From the NCBI GenBank assembly GCA_023418915.1, contig JAEZYU010000021.1, forward strand, positions 1-64,000: 64,000 nt of DNA. Direction: 5' to 3'. The position numbers were made by a program, and so were the translations under genes. Positions 6,873-15,484 of this stretch are shown in pieces (position 1 is the stretch's first letter; each line of letters opens with the position of its first letter). Source of the stretch: Bacillota bacterium (GTDB lineage Bacteria > Bacillota > Clostridia > Acetivibrionales > DTU013). The notes under the pieces were generated by a model. That model did no database searches, had not been told where the DNA came from, and worked only from the letters and a program-made list of their open reading frames with translations.

Positions 6873-9143
6873 TTATGCCTCCTGCCTGATCACCTGAATC
6901 ATTTTTAGTGTTATCTCCTTCGGATCACCAATACCGGTGAACTCATTCAATGGCCCGACGCATGATGGACAGCCTGCTTCGCAGCCGCAGTTCTCTACCA
7001 TCGACGCCGCGGTTTCGAAAAGTTCATTATGCAGTTCATACAGCTTATCGCTGAAACCGACTCCTCCCGGATAGCTGTCGTATATATAGACCGTAGGTCT
7101 TTGGGTGAATGTGGCTCTGACCTGATGAACGACACGAATATCGCCGGGATCGCACATCAGGTAGATTGGCGCTGCATTGGCCAGAACATTGGAAAGTCCC
7201 AGCAAGCCGTTCTGCAGGTCTGTCTGTGTCATGTCAGGCATGATTTCAGGCAGGCTGACCCAGTAGGATGTGGTATGCATTTCGAGCTCGGGAAGATCGA
7301 CTGGGCCGGAGCCTATGTTTTCGTGTGTATGGAGCTTTATTTTTTTAAACATGGTGACCAGCGAGCTTACCGAAACCTCCCCGCTGCTCCTATGTACTTT
7401 TTTCCCCTTATCTTCACGAAATACGTCTATCACCTTAAGATCGACAGCGAGATTAGCATCTGTATAGTAATCCACATTGACTTTACGGACATAGGCCTTT
7501 TTATCGTCAAAATCAAGCTTTTCCACCTGATACTGAACTCCCTCATGCATATATATCGCTTCCTCATGGAGCAGCATCGGTGCACTGAATCTGTCTGTTT
7601 CACCAATAACTACAGGCTTGGGCTCAGTTATATCGATTATGATAAAGTTCTCGTTCGATGCGCTTCTCAAACTTATCTCGTCGGCAGGGAACACATCTGA
7701 CATCCAGTGCCATCGGTTACCGACGTGTCTTACGAGCCTGGCCTCCTCCATGAACTGAAGGACCTCTGATGTAGTTTCGACACCGAATTTTTCACTGTCC
7801 TCAAAAGGCAGCTCGAATGCTGCACACTTCATATGGTTGTAAAGTATGACCAGATTATCCGGGTTTATCAGCCCGTTCTCAGGATTTTTCCCAAAAAAGT
7901 AGTCCGGGTTATTGATGATATACTGATCAAGAGGACTGCTGCTTGCAACAATGATCGCTGCAGACACACCACTCCTGCGCCCTGCACGTCCGGCCTGCTG
8001 CCATGTGCTCGCTATCGTTCCGGGGTAGCCGCAGATGATGCATGCTTCCAGCGCTCCTATATCTATACCCAGTTCCAGCGCATTTGTCGATACTACTCCG
8101 GTTATGCTTCCGTCACGGAGACCTTTCTCTATTTCCCGCCGAAGATTGGGCAGGTATCCTCCTCTGTAACCGCGGACCCTCTTTTCGCCTTCCTTGCTGC
8201 CATGATAGATAGCCTTAAGATACGTGACCAGCACTTCCACATTGAGTCTGCTTCTGGTAAATAATATTGTCTGGATCCCATTGCGTATCAGCGACTCGGC
8301 TATACGCTCCGCTTCCAGCATACTGCTCTTCCTGATACCCAGTTCCTTGTTCACTACCGGAGGGTTGTAAAAGATGATATGCTTTCCGGACGCAGGCGCA
8401 CCATTGTTATCTATAAGCTTCACGTCTTCACCGATGATCCTCGATGCCAGCTCCGCCGGATTGGCTATAGTGGCAGAACAGCATATGAACTGAGGCTTTG
8501 AGCCGTAGAAATCACATATCCTCCTGAGCCTTCTGACAACATTGGATAGATGGCTGCCAAATACGCCCCTATAATGGTGAACTTCATCTATAACGATGAA
8601 TTTTAGGTTTTCAAAAAGCTTTGTCCATTTCGTATGGTGAGGGAGTATCCCGCTATGGAGCATGTCCGGGTTCGTAACCACTATATGTCCCGCCTGCCTG
8701 ATGGCTCTTCTGGCTGACTGGGGCGTATCGCCGTCGTAGGTGAATGTCTTGACATCTACTCCGGCCTCTGTGATCAGTTCATGTAGCTCCGAAGTCTGAT
8801 CCTGGGACAGCGCCTTTGTCGGGAAAAGAAACAACGCTCTTGAGGCTTCATCCTTTAGGATCGCATCCATCACCGGCACATTATAGCACATGGTTTTACC
8901 TGAAGCTGTTGGCGTAACGACCACTATACTGTCTCCATCATGTACCGACTGTATTGCGCTTGCCTGATGTGAATACAGTTTCCTGACCCCTCTTCTTTCA
9001 AGCGCATTTCTTATGCGCCTATCGATGAACTCCGGAAAATCTGCGTACACCGCCTCTCTTGCGGGCAGTTCCACCCATGATGTGATATTCTTCATCATCT
9101 GCTCAGATGACTTAAAACGCTGCAGCATTTGCTCCAGATTCAT
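6873..9143 (-). CDS. mrfA: MrfA/YprA-like DEAD/DEAH-box DNA helicase (DUF1998)
   Basis: A 756-residue superfamily 2 helicase. Visible motifs: Q-like LYSHQ (57-60), Walker A TPTASGKT (77-84), DEVH (186-189), SAT (motif III), and motif VI QQAGRAGRRSG. The C-terminal DUF1998/MZB region ends in a four-cysteine metal site (C719, C721, C725, C728), matching B. subtilis MrfA, whose zinc-binding cysteines are needed for activity. It unwinds 3'-to-5' and works with the MrfB nuclease in mitomycin C repair. Length agrees with the family (about 750). Start ATG with GGGAGG. It is the first gene of the mrfA-mrfB pair. Confidence 0.9.
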   Translation of the reverse strand: MNLEQMLQRFKSSEQMMKNITSWVELPAREAVYADFPEFIDRRIRNALERRGVRKLYSHQASAIQSVHDGDSIVVVTPTASGKTMCYNVPVMDAILKDEASRALFLFPTKALSQDQTSELHELITEAGVDVKTFTYDGDTPQSARRAIRQAGHIVVTNPDMLHSGILPHHTKWTKLFENLKFIVIDEVHHYRGVFGSHLSNVVRRLRRICDFYGSKPQFICCSATIANPAELASRIIGEDVKLIDNNGAPASGKHIIFYNPPVVNKELGIRKSSMLEAERIAESLIRNGIQTILFTRSRLNVEVLVTYLKAIYHGSKEGEKRVRGYRGGYLPNLRREIEKGLRDGSITGVVSTNALELGIDIGALEACIICGYPGTIASTWQQAGRAGRRSGVSAAIIVASSSPLDQYIINNPDYFFGKNPENGLINPDNLVILYNHMKCAAFELPFEDSEKFGVETTSEVLQFMEEARLVRHVGNRWHWMSDVFPADEISLRSASNENFIIIDITEPKPVVIGETDRFSAPMLLHEEAIYMHEGVQYQVEKLDFDDKKAYVRKVNVDYYTDANLAVDLKVIDVFREDKGKKVHRSSGEVSVSSLVTMFKKIKLHTHENIGSGPVDLPELEMHTTSYWVSLPEIMPDMTQTDLQNGLLGLSNVLANAAPIYLMCDPGDIRVVHQVRATFTQRPTVYIYDSYPGGVGFSDKLYELHNELFETAASMVENCGCEAGCPSCVGPLNEFTGIGDPKEITLKMIQVIRQEA

Positions 9144-9566
9144 AGCTTCCTCCCGAACATATATTCTGCTAATATTCTAAATCAAAACGAGTGTATTGTA
9201 AAGAAAGTATGCAAATGAATATGCAAACTTCAATTGCGGCTTATTCTGGACAAAAAATGAAGTATGGGACGGAATTTTCAAAAAACAGTACGTTTTTTAT
9301 ACAATAATTTAGGAAATCTTCGATTTATGTTGACTAAATAGTCCCATACTCAAATTTTTGTCCACCAAAGGCGGTGTGTATTGCAAAACTGCAATATCAC
9401 TTTATTGTTATCTCAATTATGTCGGCTGGAATGTCCTATGCCAAAATTTTGTACATTAAAGTCGTGCGCACCTACCAAAACGTCCTATACCAAATTTCTG
9501 CCGAAGCGTAAAGCTTCTTACAGAAACCTGGCTTTCATGTCCCGATCAAAATGCGGAGGATTCCTG
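9144..9566. other. 423-bp intergenic region holding a MITE-like element
   Basis: No credible gene. It contains the mrfA upstream region, the terminal-inverted-repeat element at 9248-9363, and after it two related segments, GTCCTATGCCAAAATTTTG (9432-9450) and GTCCTATACCAAATTTCTG (9482-9500), which form an imperfect direct repeat. Confidence 0.5.
9248..9363. mobile_element. 116-bp MITE-like element with 23-bp terminal inverted repeats
   Basis: The left end GGACAAAAAATGAAGTATGG (continuing GAC) is matched by the right end, whose reverse complement is GGACAAAAATTTGAGTATGG (continuing GAC): three mismatches over 23 bp. The 70-bp interior is AT-rich and non-coding. I see no clear target-site duplication. 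The size, symmetry and intergenic position fit a non-autonomous miniature transposable element. The parental transposase is not in the window. Confidence 0.6.
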
Positions 9567-10541
9567 CTAGTCTTCCAAAAGGCAGTCCAAACCAAACGTG
9601 CTGATCAGTCCTGCCATCTCATCCTGCGATACCGCTCTGAAAATCTGGTCCTTGAAACGGCTTGAGTTTCTGCAGCCCTTAGTATACCAGGAGACATGCT
9701 TTCGCATCTCACGTACACCAGTGTACTCCCCCTTGAGCTCAACAAGCATACCAAGGTGGCGCAGCATCATCGCCTTTTTTTCTTCAATATCAGGCTCAGG
9801 AAGGACCTGCCCCGTTTTAATATAGTGGTTTATCATTTTAAACAACCAGGGGTTTCCCTGCGCACCTCTTCCCACCATTACTGCGTCACAGCCCGTATAC
9901 TCGAGCATATCCACCGCATCCTCAGGAGAGCGTATATCACCGTTTCCGATAACAGGTATGGAAACAGCTCTTTTAACACTGCGTATGATATCCCAATCAG
10001 CCTTCCCACTATAAAACTGTTCCCGTGTCCTGCCATGCACTGAAATAGCAGATGCACCACTTTTTTCTGCGATCGACGCAAATTCGACAGCATTTACATT
10101 CTCATCGTCCCAGCCCTTACGCATTTTCACCGTAACAGGCTTCTTTGAGACTGAAACGACAGCCTTTATCAGCTCAGCGGCAAGCTTTGGCTTGAGCATG
10201 AGCGCACTGCCCTCCCCGTTCTTCGTGATCTTGGGCGTTGGACAGCCCATGTTAATATCAATGGCAGCCGCATCATAATCGTTCAGCTTTTCTGCTGCAT
10301 ATGCCAGTATGTCCGGCTCAGAACCAAATATCTGTATGGCTGAAGGCAGCTCGAATTCGCTGAGTTCAGCCAACTTCCAGCTTTTTTCGTCCTTGTAATA
10401 CATACCCTTAGCGCTGATCATCTCAGTATATGTGAACCCACACCCCTGCTCTTTACAAAGAACTCTGAAGGGCAGATCGGTGACACCCGCCATCGGAGCA
10501 AGGAATATATTGTTGTCCGGTATTATACTGCCAATTCTCAT
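9567..10541 (-). CDS. dusB: tRNA-dihydrouridine synthase
   Basis: A flavoenzyme that reduces specific uridines in the tRNA D-loop using NAD(P)H. The 324-residue product has the Dus TIM barrel opening FLAPMAGVTDLPFR, the catalytic-cysteine motif MGCPTPKITKNGEGSALM, and the FMN phosphate-binding motifs GNGDI and VMVGRGAQGNPW. The start at 10541 (MRIGSI) is chosen because AGGGGAAG lies 5 nt ahead; an ATG 12 codons upstream lacks a ribosome site. B. subtilis-type genomes carry two or three Dus paralogs, and DusB is the best fit by length and motif. Confidence 0.92.
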   Translation of the reverse strand: MRIGSIIPDNNIFLAPMAGVTDLPFRVLCKEQGCGFTYTEMISAKGMYYKDEKSWKLAELSEFELPSAIQIFGSEPDILAYAAEKLNDYDAAAIDINMGCPTPKITKNGEGSALMLKPKLAAELIKAVVSVSKKPVTVKMRKGWDDENVNAVEFASIAEKSGASAISVHGRTREQFYSGKADWDIIRSVKRAVSIPVIGNGDIRSPEDAVDMLEYTGCDAVMVGRGAQGNPWLFKMINHYIKTGQVLPEPDIEEKKAMMLRHLGMLVELKGEYTGVREMRKHVSWYTKGCRNSSRFKDQIFRAVSQDEMAGLISTFGLDCLLED

Positions 10542-10683
10542 ATGATCTTCCCCTGTTACTTTTTCATCCTTCATCATCAGCGGCTGAATAACTATCCACA
10601 GAAAAAAGCTTTATTATCTTGGCTGCCTCGTTATAAGCAAAAGCGGACCTTGGAAATACACAACCAAGACCCGCATCCTCATC

Positions 10684-10758
10684 TGGCGTCCCGGACAGGA
10701 ATCGAACCCGCATCAATGGAACCGGAATCCATTACCTTATCCATTAGGCCACCGGGAC
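10684..10758 (-). tRNA. tRNA-Arg (anticodon CCG)
   Basis: On the minus strand the acceptor GTCCCGG pairs with CCGGGAC, with discriminator G and an encoded CCA. The anticodon stem ATGGA/TCCAT encloses TTCCGGT, so the anticodon is CCG. The T-arm has GGTTCGATTCC. Confidence 0.95.
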
Positions 10759-10853
10759 ATATAACGATATGAAACATACTGACTATAGTATTATAGCCCA
10801 TTTTCAGTCTCTTGACAACAGTAATACTACGGCAACACATGCGGTTATACTCA

Positions 10854-11927
10854 TCATTCAATATATTCGCGATCGCACGACAAATACTCAAATGCAAACT
10901 CCGGATCGGATGAGAGCCTGAATGTAATCTCCACATTCTCATTCACATGAAGTATTTCATCATAATTATCTTCCTGAAATATTTCCAACAATATTTCAGC
11001 CACTTTTGCATCTGTTTTTCGGTCGCCCGTATAATCGAAAACAGCTTTCATATTTTCACTTACCTCGTTATATGACGCTTCAAAAGTATCTAGCTCGTGA
11101 AATGAAAATCCATCAAAGGATACAGTGTAAACACCATCACCATCCCTAGAAATATCTTTCAGCCTGTAGTAGACACCACCAAGCATATCCCAGCCGGTCG
11201 ACATATATATTCCCTGTGCATAATCAAAAAAGCCGCTGCTTTTATGATTATACTCCAGGTCCGGAAGCAGTCGGTCGGCAGTTCTGTCAAACACTTCCTC
11301 CGGGAAAAAGTAATTCCCCTCATCATCATGTTCAAAGTGGTTTGCCATATGGTAAACAAACACAGTCAGCCCATCCCAGTCAAAAGCTTTCCCTGCTCCT
11401 GCGCCGAACTGCGGAAGCAGACGCAGCTCATATCTGTGATGAGGGCCTTTATATTCATGACTTTCATTTTGATAATCGAAAAACAGCTTGATTAACTCAT
11501 CGTTTACAACAGGCGTATCAGTATTTTTTAGTACATTTCTTATTTCATCCACTGCATTGGTTGATGAATCAGCACCTGTTTCATCTGTATCAGATCCAAC
11601 CGCCTGCAAATCTTCATGATCAACAGAAGCAGTCTCATCATTGTCGGCCCTGTCGGAATTTTTGTCGGGCTTGTGCAAAGTATCCTCATCGTCCGGTACA
11701 GAACCGTCATCATCGGTTGCGGTATCATTATCGTCCGGTACAGAACCGTCATCATCAGTTGCGGTATCATTATCATCCGGTGAAATACTATCATCGTCAG
11801 GTGCATTAATTTTATTGCTTTGCGGTATATCTGTATCATCGGCTGCCGGATCTGCCTGAGTACAAGATGGAAGCAGACACAAGCAGAGTATTAATGCTGT
11901 TCCAATTACTATTCTTTTTATCATCAT
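10854..11927 (-). CDS. Secreted lipoprotein with acidic repeat linker
   Basis: A 357-residue predicted lipoprotein. The signal peptide ends in the lipobox LPSC (acylated Cys near residue 22). Residues about 30-125 form a very acidic disordered linker that includes a nearly perfect 14-residue tandem repeat (core DNDTATDDDGSVPD) encoded by 42-bp DNA repeats. The C-terminal 200 residues form an unrecognised globular domain rich in Tyr, Phe and Glu. Function unknown; presumably an exported surface protein held off the membrane by the linker. The start is the ATG with AAGGGTGG 8 nt upstream; a GTG four codons earlier overlaps that site. Confidence 0.75.
   Translation of the reverse strand: MMIKRIVIGTALILCLCLLPSCTQADPAADDTDIPQSNKINAPDDDSISPDDNDTATDDDGSVPDDNDTATDDDGSVPDDEDTLHKPDKNSDRADNDETASVDHEDLQAVGSDTDETGADSSTNAVDEIRNVLKNTDTPVVNDELIKLFFDYQNESHEYKGPHHRYELRLLPQFGAGAGKAFDWDGLTVFVYHMANHFEHDDEGNYFFPEEVFDRTADRLLPDLEYNHKSSGFFDYAQGIYMSTGWDMLGGVYYRLKDISRDGDGVYTVSFDGFSFHELDTFEASYNEVSENMKAVFDYTGDRKTDAKVAEILLEIFQEDNYDEILHVNENVEITFRLSSDPEFAFEYLSCDREYIE
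11690..11773. repeat. Tandem 42-bp repeat inside the lipoprotein gene
   Basis: Two consecutive 42-bp units starting CGTCCGGTACAGAACCGTCA differ at only one or two positions, and a degenerate third follows (CATCCGGTGAA). They encode the acidic 14-residue repeats. Such near-identity at DNA level suggests recent slippage expansion. Confidence 0.8.
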
Positions 11928-12072
11928 TGTATGTACCACCCTTTAGAGTATTGTTAGTCTGTTACTATTACAGTTCAGAGCCATTCCCGAGGTTATCTGA
12001 ATAAGCTCCTTCCACGAGGTTATTGTATAAGCGTGATTCCAAAGCTTTTCCGAATAAGTGTCATTCCCCAGC

Positions 12073-12744
12073 TTACCTGAATAATTGCATCAACCAGTTC
12101 ATGATCATTACATCAAAGACCATCCCAAAAAGGAAGTTCCATGTAAACACGATTATGAACGTAAGCCTTCTGAAAAGAGGATTGAATCGGAAGAGTGTAT
12201 TGATCCCTCTTGCAACAATCACAGCAGCCCATACGATAATGACCATGAAAAATATCATTACTACATTCTGCAACAGTAATGAACTGTTTTCTGTGATATT
12301 ACGCGAAAGTGCATAGTAAAATGCAGTTGATACCGGGATTATTATGAAATGCGACATGATATATATCTTCATCACTTTAATGGCAGAAGGCTTTAAATCG
12401 GGAGCATTTGCTTCTCCACCCATTCCTGTTTGCTTTGCGAGCAGCAGCTCCTTTCTTTTCAGATATCTGAACAAATCAAAAAGCGGTACGCTGATGAATA
12501 TCACATCTATAAAGCCCAGCAGCAACAGAACAACGATTGACATGCCTGCATTATAGGCAATATCTGCTGTCGATTTGCCAGCAAATAATTCTTTTATGAC
12601 AAACATTATATCCGGCAGCAGAAAATCGACTGCCCCCACGAGTATGATCCCTGCAATCAACGATGCTCTCCTGTCAGTCAGCCTTTCATAGCTTTTGACC
12701 GGGAAAGCTAATATATCCGCTAATTTGGTCTTCAGTCCATTCAT
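12073..12744 (-). CDS. Multi-pass membrane protein, possibly Yip1-like
   Basis: A 223-residue protein with about five hydrophobic segments (approximate residues 28-50, 68-92, 125-145, 150-178 and 195-220). The N-terminus LADILAFPVKSYERLTDRRA followed by a membrane segment resembles Yip1-domain proteins, which begin with a similar amphipathic leader, but I cannot be sure of the family. A short charged loop (FRYLKRKELLLAKQ) lies mid-protein. No function can be assigned. It follows the direction of the neighbouring lipoprotein and tRNA but is separated from the lipoprotein by about 130 bp. Confidence 0.6.
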   Translation of the reverse strand: MNGLKTKLADILAFPVKSYERLTDRRASLIAGIILVGAVDFLLPDIMFVIKELFAGKSTADIAYNAGMSIVVLLLLGFIDVIFISVPLFDLFRYLKRKELLLAKQTGMGGEANAPDLKPSAIKVMKIYIMSHFIIIPVSTAFYYALSRNITENSSLLLQNVVMIFFMVIIVWAAVIVARGINTLFRFNPLFRRLTFIIVFTWNFLFGMVFDVMIMNWLMQLFR

Positions 12745-13050
12745 ATTGACTCCTCTGCATCTCTTTAGTATTAGCTCCTGCCTTTACCATTATGTATATT
12801 AAGACGACGCATTACATGCTTGTGTTCCGATGGCATACGATGCTGCCGCCTTCAGCATTCCTCATGTACAGGACTGCTCCCTACTGTAGAACAGCTATGT
12901 ATCCCTTAAGACTATACAGGAGCTTCAGTGTCCTGGATTTAAGCTGGTGTCCTGGATTTAAGCTGGTCCGTGGTTAAGCTGGTGTCCTGGATTCATTCTG
13001 CGCATAAATCATCGTATCTCAAATCTCAGATTTACAGGAACCCCATTGCC
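12745..13050. other. 306-bp intergenic region with tandem 19-bp repeats
   Basis: No convincing gene. Bases 12928-12993 hold about 3.5 units of AAGCTGGTGTCCTGGATTT (12941-12959 is the cleanest unit; the third is shortened to 16 bp with CCGTGGTT). The remainder has no recognised signal. Confidence 0.6.
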
Positions 13051-14250
13051 TCAGACTCTTTTAAGCTGCATATTTATAATGATATAACTAGCAGGCAATA
13101 AAATCAACGCCAACGCAGTTAATACGATCAACGGCAACAGAGCTGCAGAAATGTCTGCGGGATCAAGCAACAGTGCATTTATCGCTCTCAGAGTCCATCC
13201 TTGTGGCGTCATCAGCGACAAAAGCCTTACCCTTTCGGGCATTTCGACGAAATTCCAGAAGCAGCCTCCCGCAAAGCCTGTAAGCAGTGCTATGACTGGA
13301 GCACCCGCCTGAAGCTGTGCCTGAGTTTTGAATATGGAGGAGAATAACATGCTGACAGCAATCACTGCCAATAAATAGGCCAGCAATACCACATACGACA
13401 ATACGCTATTGAACAGCACTATATCGAAAAACAATTTCAGTACAATACTGAACATGAGTATTTGCAGTGTACCGGCGGCAAACAGTGCCAGAATGCTTCC
13501 TCCGAATGATAAAGCCACAGCCCCGTGCGCAGCTCCAAGCCTTCTGATCGTGCCGTTGGTCCTCTCTTCGACCAGCCAGCCGCTTCCAAACAACATGAAA
13601 AATAGTATAAACGCAACGATCAACCCTGCGGAGGATGCGGAGGACGCCGGCATAGTTACACGTTCCACAGATTCGGGGGCATTGCCCTTCAGCTCTTTAT
13701 AATCAACTGTCATCAAAGGCTCCGGCTCCCAAAAGGCATCGGCATATGCTGCAACTTCCTCCCTGAAGCCGCTTCCCTTCTCGATTCCCAACTCAGCATA
13801 CTTCTCTGTCACATCATTGGCAGCCATGCTTGCCATTATGATCCTGAATGCTTCACCTGCCACGACCTCTCTGGTGAAGTCGGCAGAATATGAAGACGGT
13901 GAACTGTACATTTCTATCAGTTCCTCGTTTATTCCCTGCTCTATTGATTCCTCGAAGCCTTCCTTAACTATGTAGACCTGCTCAACCTCATTGTTTTCAA
14001 GCATCTCTCCTGCTCTGTCCCTGTCTGCCATGATCAGACTGATACCATCCTTGGCTGCCAGCCTGTCAATCATAAGAGATGAACTGCCGCTCATATCTTC
14101 GTCTGCGACAGCGACCGGCACAGTATTCAGCTTCTCATATCTGAGTGCATATCCGGCCGCAACAGTTATCAGCAGTGGTATTATTATCATCGCTGCGAAA
14201 AACAGCTTGTCTGCGAGCATCATTTTCAATTTATAAAAAGCAGCTGACAA
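13051..14250 (-). CDS. ABC-2 type transporter permease (second of pair)
   Basis: A 399-residue permease with the ABC-2/YhgE-like layout: one N-terminal membrane segment (about 13-35), a roughly 170-residue extracytoplasmic domain, then five membrane segments in the C-terminal half. It is the last gene of the operon and probably dimerises with the preceding permease to form the export channel driven by the ATPase at 17275-18024. Start choice is awkward: the TTG at 14250 lies 17 nt from the GGAGG that overlaps the preceding stop, whereas an in-frame ATT at 14259 has ideal 8-nt spacing. The coordinates given use the conventional TTG. Confidence 0.85.
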   Translation of the reverse strand: MSAAFYKLKMMLADKLFFAAMIIIPLLITVAAGYALRYEKLNTVPVAVADEDMSGSSSLMIDRLAAKDGISLIMADRDRAGEMLENNEVEQVYIVKEGFEESIEQGINEELIEMYSSPSSYSADFTREVVAGEAFRIIMASMAANDVTEKYAELGIEKGSGFREEVAAYADAFWEPEPLMTVDYKELKGNAPESVERVTMPASSASSAGLIVAFILFFMLFGSGWLVEERTNGTIRRLGAAHGAVALSFGGSILALFAAGTLQILMFSIVLKLFFDIVLFNSVLSYVVLLAYLLAVIAVSMLFSSIFKTQAQLQAGAPVIALLTGFAGGCFWNFVEMPERVRLLSLMTPQGWTLRAINALLLDPADISAALLPLIVLTALALILLPASYIIINMQLKRV

Positions 14251-14264
14251 AAGTCTAATGACGC

Positions 14265-15473
14265 TTACCTCCTTCTTGCAAACCTCATGATGGATACAGA
14301 CGCCAAAAGCATGACAATACTCATCGCTGCCAGTATCATAACGTATTTACCGATATCCTCTGTGCTGCTGCCCGAAAACAGAACCATGAAGCCATCCATT
14401 GCCCACCTGTTTATTGTTAATATGCTTATTCCCCGTATGATCTGAGGCATAGATGTCAGCGGGTATATACTGCCTCCGATAACTGCCATCAGCAATATGC
14501 CAAGATTGCCGATAATATCGGCTGATGCCGGAGTCGGTGATATCGATGCCGTAAATACGGACCATGTTCCGACAGCAAGGATCAGCCCACCAAACAGCAG
14601 CAGTACATCCTTCATCGGAGCTCCCCAGTAATTATTGAAAATTTTCGACGTAAGCAATACTATAATGCCGAACTGCAGTATAAGGAGCATTACAGATACC
14701 AACAGCTTTGACAGTACAACCTTCCACATCCCGACAGGCGCCGCTGCCAGCCTTGCGGTAATACCTCCGCTTCTCTCTGTCACCAGCATCTTCATGCCCG
14801 GCATACCTGCAAACATCATAAAAACAACTATCAAAGCGGCAGTAAAATACTCGGCAGGTGTCACACTGTATACGGACCCGGACTCCTCGTAACTAAAAAT
14901 CGATGTTCTGCCGATTGCCTGCATCATATACTCCATAACTGCCTCATTGAATCTGGCATCCAGTTCATCTCCCGAAAGGCCGGCTTCGTTATCATAATAC
15001 CAAATGGTATTAATGGCGCTTTGCGCTGCTGATACCAGATTGGCGGCGCTTTGTATGGTGTTTTTCACTATATAGGCCTGCAGTGGCATTGCACCGTTTC
15101 CGATCACAGTAACAGGCTTGTTTTCCCCCACTGCGACACTGTTCGTAAAATCTTCAGGGATGATGATCACCCCTCCGACCTCCTGGTCAGCCAGATCCCG
15201 CAGTGCGTCTTCTTCATCCGTCATGCTGATCTCACTGAATATGCCTACTTCCTCAAGCTGATTTATCAGTATCCTTGTCTGCGTCGTATTTTCCTTGTCC
15301 ACCAGCGCTATTGGAAACGGCTCTATGAAGCTGCTCTTATCAAGATGCGGTGAGAGCGCATAGGTAAAAAAGGATATGAAAATCAACGGTGCTGCAAGAA
15401 TCAGAACACATGCTTTCCAGTCCCTGAGAAAAAGGCGTATATCGTTTTTCAGCAGTGCGGTAAACGAGCTCAT
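14265..15473 (-). CDS. ABC-2 type transporter permease (first of pair)
   Basis: A 402-residue permease of the ABC-2 family: an N-terminal membrane helix (about 22-42), a large extracytoplasmic domain (about 43-200), then five or six helices. It is about as long as its downstream neighbour and shares its architecture, suggesting a heterodimer. The start at 15473 has AGGAG 8 nt upstream; an alternative ATG at 15494 would overlap the upstream gene by 10 nt. Such permeases export drugs, antimicrobial peptides, lipids or polymers; the substrate cannot be read from sequence. Confidence 0.87.
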   Translation of the reverse strand: MSSFTALLKNDIRLFLRDWKACVLILAAPLIFISFFTYALSPHLDKSSFIEPFPIALVDKENTTQTRILINQLEEVGIFSEISMTDEEDALRDLADQEVGGVIIIPEDFTNSVAVGENKPVTVIGNGAMPLQAYIVKNTIQSAANLVSAAQSAINTIWYYDNEAGLSGDELDARFNEAVMEYMMQAIGRTSIFSYEESGSVYSVTPAEYFTAALIVVFMMFAGMPGMKMLVTERSGGITARLAAAPVGMWKVVLSKLLVSVMLLILQFGIIVLLTSKIFNNYWGAPMKDVLLLFGGLILAVGTWSVFTASISPTPASADIIGNLGILLMAVIGGSIYPLTSMPQIIRGISILTINRWAMDGFMVLFSGSSTEDIGKYVMILAAMSIVMLLASVSIMRFARRR

Positions 15474-15484
15474 ACGGTATGCTC

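Noticed and set aside
7029..7700. 223-codon plus-strand frame within mrfA
   Set aside because: Fully antisense to a helicase gene with all motifs; no ribosome site and no recognisable domain.
12928..12993. CRISPR-like tandem repeat
   Set aside because: Units are directly adjacent without spacers and degenerate.
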